Shown here piece after piece: positions 5,439 to 7,452 of a DNA stretch of 7,452 bases. The position numbers and the translations under genes are program-made. Below the pieces are notes generated by a model. The model did no database searches. It was not told the origin of the DNA and saw nothing but the letters and a program-made list of their open reading frames with translations. Every line of letters starts with the position of its first letter. Positions within the stretch are counted from its first letter, which is position 1. The stretch comes from Planctomycetota bacterium (GTDB lineage Bacteria; Planctomycetota; Phycisphaerae; FEN-1346; JAACEH01). Where the stretch lies: NCBI GenBank assembly GCA_016935955.1, contig JAFGPY010000025.1, positions 1-7,452 on the forward strand, given 5' to 3'.

Positions 5439-5467
5439 TTGCACTGCCCGGCGACGCGTTCTATGAT
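5439..5467 (+). promoter_or_regulatory. Sigma70-type promoter for larC
   Basis: TTGCAC (5439-5444) and TATGAT (5462-5467) are separated by the optimal 17 bases; they match consensus at four and five of six positions. Transcription would start near 5474, giving a leader of about 88 bases before the larC start at 5562. The channel gene downstream is probably on the same transcript. Confidence 0.6.
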
Positions 5468-5561
5468 AGCAGCCACGGCCATCGAGTCTGTTGGCCTGGC
5501 CGACATATCGACGCCGACCCGTGAGGCCGGTGCGAGGACCATGCAGAAAAAGGAAGCTTTG

Positions 5562-6743
5562 ATGAGGATTGCCTACTTCGATGCCTTCAGCGGCGCCAGC
5601 GGCGATATGATTCTGGGCGCGCTGGTCGATGCCGGTTTGGACCTTGCAGCCCTGGAATTGGCCCTGGCCACGCTTGGGCTCGACGGATATCGCCTGGAAG
5701 CCCGCAAGGAAACCCGCCTGGGCATCGCCGCGACGCGGCTTGAGGTTCACCTGGAGGCCGGGCACGACCATGCCCACCGCCACCTGTCGCATATCCGCCG
5801 CATCATCGAGGGCGCGACCCTGCCCGGCGCGGCGGCCGCGAAAGCCCTGGCCGTCTTCACGCGGCTGGCTGAGGCCGAGGCCCACGTCCACGGCACGACG
5901 CCCGAAAAGATCCACTTCCACGAGGTCGGCGCGGTCGATGCTATTGTGGATATTGTCGGCGCCGCCGTGGCCCTGGAACTGATGGGCATCGAGCGCGTCG
6001 TCTCGTCGCCGCTGCCGACGGGTGGCGGTACGGTCCAGTGCGCTCACGGACTGATGCCGGTACCCGCTCCGGCCACGGCCGAGTTGCTAAAGGGCGTGCC
6101 CCTGCGACCGTCGGTCGAGCAAAAAGAACTCACCACGCCGACCGGGGCCGCGTTGCTGACGACGTTGGCGGCCAAGTTCGGCGGCGTGCCACAGATGAGC
6201 ATCGAGGCGATCGGTTATGGCGCCGGCAAGCGGCAGGGCGAGACGGTGGCCAACGTGCTGCGCGTGCTTGTCGGCCGCGCAGCCGGCGACGGCCTGGCGG
6301 GCGACACGGTCTGGGTGATCGAGACGAACCTCGACGACACGACGGGCGAGGTCGTGGCCGACGCCGGCCACCGGCTGATGGAAGCCGGGGCCTTGGACGT
6401 GTTCACGACACCGATTATGATGAAGAAGGGCCGGCCGGGGCTGCTGCTGCGGTGCCTGGTTCACGAGGAAGCCCGGGCCGAGGTCGAGCGGCTGATCTTC
6501 GAGCACACGGGGACGTTCGGCCTGCGACGAAGCCAGTGGACGCGGTCGATGCTGGGCCGGCGGCACGAGACGGTCGAGACACCCTTCGGGGCGGTGCGCG
6601 TGAAGCTGGGCCTGCGCGGCGACGAAGTGCTGCGCGTGGCCCCGGAGTACGAGGACTGCCGCCGGGCCGCCGAGGCCCACGGCGTGAGCGTTCAGCAGGT
6701 CATGCAGGAAGCGATTCGACGGTACGGAGGACGCACTCCATGA
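5562..6743 (+). CDS. larC: Nickel insertion protein LarC (pyridinium-3,5-bisthiocarboxylate mononucleotide nickel chelatase)
   Basis: LarC inserts nickel, in a CTP-dependent reaction, into the pincer cofactor (NPN) of LarA-type lactate racemases and other 2-hydroxyacid racemases/epimerases. The product has 393 residues, normal for a full-length LarC (UPF0272/DUF111). The N-terminal half starts MRIAYFDAFSGASGDMILGALVDAG (split at GASGD, about 11-15) and has a short His cluster, HDHAHRH (68-74), likely to bind metal. IHFHEVGAVDAIVDIVG, PLPTGGGTV and TPTGAALL are core signatures. The C-terminal LarC2 part starts at about residue 254 with ETNLDDTTGE, then GALDVFTTPIMMKKGRPG. In Lactiplantibacillus plantarum larC needs a programmed frameshift; here it is one continuous frame. 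ATG 5562 has AAGGA 7 bases upstream. An in-frame ATG at 5541 has poor spacing. larA, larB and larE are not in this window. Confidence 0.93.
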   Translation: MRIAYFDAFSGASGDMILGALVDAGLDLAALELALATLGLDGYRLEARKETRLGIAATRLEVHLEAGHDHAHRHLSHIRRIIEGATLPGAAAAKALAVFTRLAEAEAHVHGTTPEKIHFHEVGAVDAIVDIVGAAVALELMGIERVVSSPLPTGGGTVQCAHGLMPVPAPATAELLKGVPLRPSVEQKELTTPTGAALLTTLAAKFGGVPQMSIEAIGYGAGKRQGETVANVLRVLVGRAAGDGLAGDTVWVIETNLDDTTGEVVADAGHRLMEAGALDVFTTPIMMKKGRPGLLLRCLVHEEARAEVERLIFEHTGTFGLRRSQWTRSMLGRRHETVETPFGAVRVKLGLRGDEVLRVAPEYEDCRRAAEAHGVSVQQVMQEAIRRYGGRTP

Positions 6744-7452
6744 GGGTGTCGCTTGCGGACGTCGCACCGGTGCTGGCCGAGGAGAACTGGCTGACCGCCG
6801 AGTGGCTGGGCAAGTGGGCTCGGCTCCACCGCACGGCGCTGGTCGAGACGGTCGTCGCCGTCGTGGCGGTCGTGCTTGTCTCGGTGATCGTTGCTCCCCT
6901 GGCCACGCGGAAGATTGCCGACGAGACCCGTCGCAACAGGACTCGCCGGACGATTACCTTCGTCGCCCAACTGCTGGCCCTCGTCGCCATCGTAATCGTC
7001 TGGGCCGGAGAACTCAACTGGCAGTTGATCGTCAACCTTTCCCACTCCGAGCCCGTGGTCAAGTGGGCCGGCGGCCACCTGGGGCCGCTGATCGTCACCT
7101 GCGTCGCCGTGGCCCTGGCCCTGTTCATTTCGACGGTCGTCGCCCGGCACGCCACGCGCGGCATCGGCGACGAGGTTCGCCGCCACAAGGCCCGGCGAAC
7201 GGTCGCTTACATCACGCAGATCGTGGCCCTGGCCGTTGTGGCCGTCACCTGGGCCGGGCAACTCAACTGGCAGTTGTGGGCCGGCCTTGTTTCGGTCGGC
7301 GTGGCCCTGGCCCTGCAGACGGCCATCCTCTGCTTCGCCGGCTGGCTGAACATCACCCTGCGGCGGCCGTTCGACATCGGCGACCGCATCCAGGCCGGCA
7401 AGTACATCGGCGACGTGATCGACATCGGCCCGATCCACACCTACATTCTCGA
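6740..7452 (+). CDS. MscS-family mechanosensitive ion channel (partial, runs off right edge)
   Basis: At least 237 residues are present with no stop before the edge. Small-conductance mechanosensitive channels open under membrane tension and release solutes during hypo-osmotic shock. Predicted membrane segments lie at about 36-54, 74-92, 115-135 and 157-175. The pore helix follows at about 183-203 (SVGVALALQTAILCFAGWL). TLRRPFDIGDRIQAG then enters the cytoplasmic beta domain, matching the ALQ...FAG...RPF..GD core of MscS. The ATG overlaps the larC stop as ATGA (6740-6743), and GGAGG (6726-6730) sits 9 bases upstream inside larC, so the two are translationally coupled. The N-terminal membrane part contains a tandem duplication: residues 56-96 and 139-179 share 21 of 41 positions with no gaps. 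The family call is firm; ion specificity and the C-terminal part are unknown. Confidence 0.88.
   Translation, partial: MRVSLADVAPVLAEENWLTAEWLGKWARLHRTALVETVVAVVAVVLVSVIVAPLATRKIADETRRNRTRRTITFVAQLLALVAIVIVWAGELNWQLIVNLSHSEPVVKWAGGHLGPLIVTCVAVALALFISTVVARHATRGIGDEVRRHKARRTVAYITQIVALAVVAVTWAGQLNWQLWAGLVSVGVALALQTAILCFAGWLNITLRRPFDIGDRIQAGKYIGDVIDIGPIHTYIL
7001..7276 (+). repeat. Intragenic duplication within the channel gene
   Basis: Bases 7001-7027 and 7250-7276 match at 25 of 27 positions, with a period of 249 bases (83 codons). They encode WAGELNWQL and WAGQLNWQL. The similarity extends upstream at the protein level to T-R-x-I-x-D-E-x-R-R in both copies, showing that a unit of about 60 residues with two membrane segments was duplicated in tandem. 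Confidence 0.8.

Noticed and set aside
5463..5561. Short leader peptide starting at ATG 5463 or a larC start at 5541
   Set aside because: ATG 5463 overlaps the -10 box, and 5541 has a purine run only 2 bases away. ATG 5562 has the well-spaced AAGGA.
5376..6047. Upstream part of a 427-codon minus-strand frame continuous with nadD
   Set aside because: NadD motif I begins right after ATG 5375, and the upstream part is antisense to larC. It is not a fusion protein.
1..7452. CRISPR array, tRNA or rRNA gene, insertion sequence, toxin-antitoxin or defence system
   Set aside because: No regularly spaced repeats, no tRNA-like cloverleaf with conserved T-arm, no transposase and no defence-type domain were seen on either strand.

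Overview
The window is GC-rich and densely packed. It holds eight complete or nearly complete protein genes and the 3' end of a ninth. No tRNA, rRNA, CRISPR array or transposase is visible. The organism is probably a bacterium of the Planctomycetota. This is an inference from three things: the intergenic CATG-type hairpin repeat, a small uncharacterised protein of a type I recall from that group, and the loose gene order that mixes housekeeping genes. No marker gene settles it.

Layout, left to right. (1) The C-terminal end of a class I glutamine amidotransferase-like peptidase C26 protein (+). (2) An intergenic repeat made of two perfect hairpins inside an outer inverted repeat. (3) A GT4-family glycosyltransferase (+). 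(4) A strong sigma70-type promoter that drives an HU-family DNA-binding protein (+), followed by a probable intrinsic terminator. (5) tsaB, a subunit of the tRNA t6A machinery (+), with an unclear start codon. (6) Facing it, a SAM methyltransferase (-) and, upstream of that, a soluble sensor-less histidine kinase (-). (7) A 97-residue protein of unknown function (+), with a -10 box placed so close to the ATG that the mRNA may be leaderless. (8) nadD (-), the NAD-biosynthesis adenylyltransferase, also apparently leaderless. (9) larC (+), the nickel-insertion enzyme for the lactate racemase-type cofactor, diverging from nadD. (10) An MscS-type mechanosensitive channel (+), overlapping larC by ATGA and running off the right edge.

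How the genes relate. Most are independent housekeeping or regulatory genes, not one pathway. HU and tsaB could share a transcript through terminator read-through. The kinase and methyltransferase point the same way with a 116-bp gap that holds a weak promoter candidate. larC and the channel are translationally coupled. nadD and larC share a back-to-back promoter region with a perfect tandem heptamer lying between the two -35 boxes.

The points most worth a second look are the paired-hairpin repeat, the possible ATC start of tsaB, the nadD/larC divergent promoter, the two candidate leaderless genes, and an internal duplication of a transmembrane hairpin in the channel protein. I found no convincing new multi-gene system.
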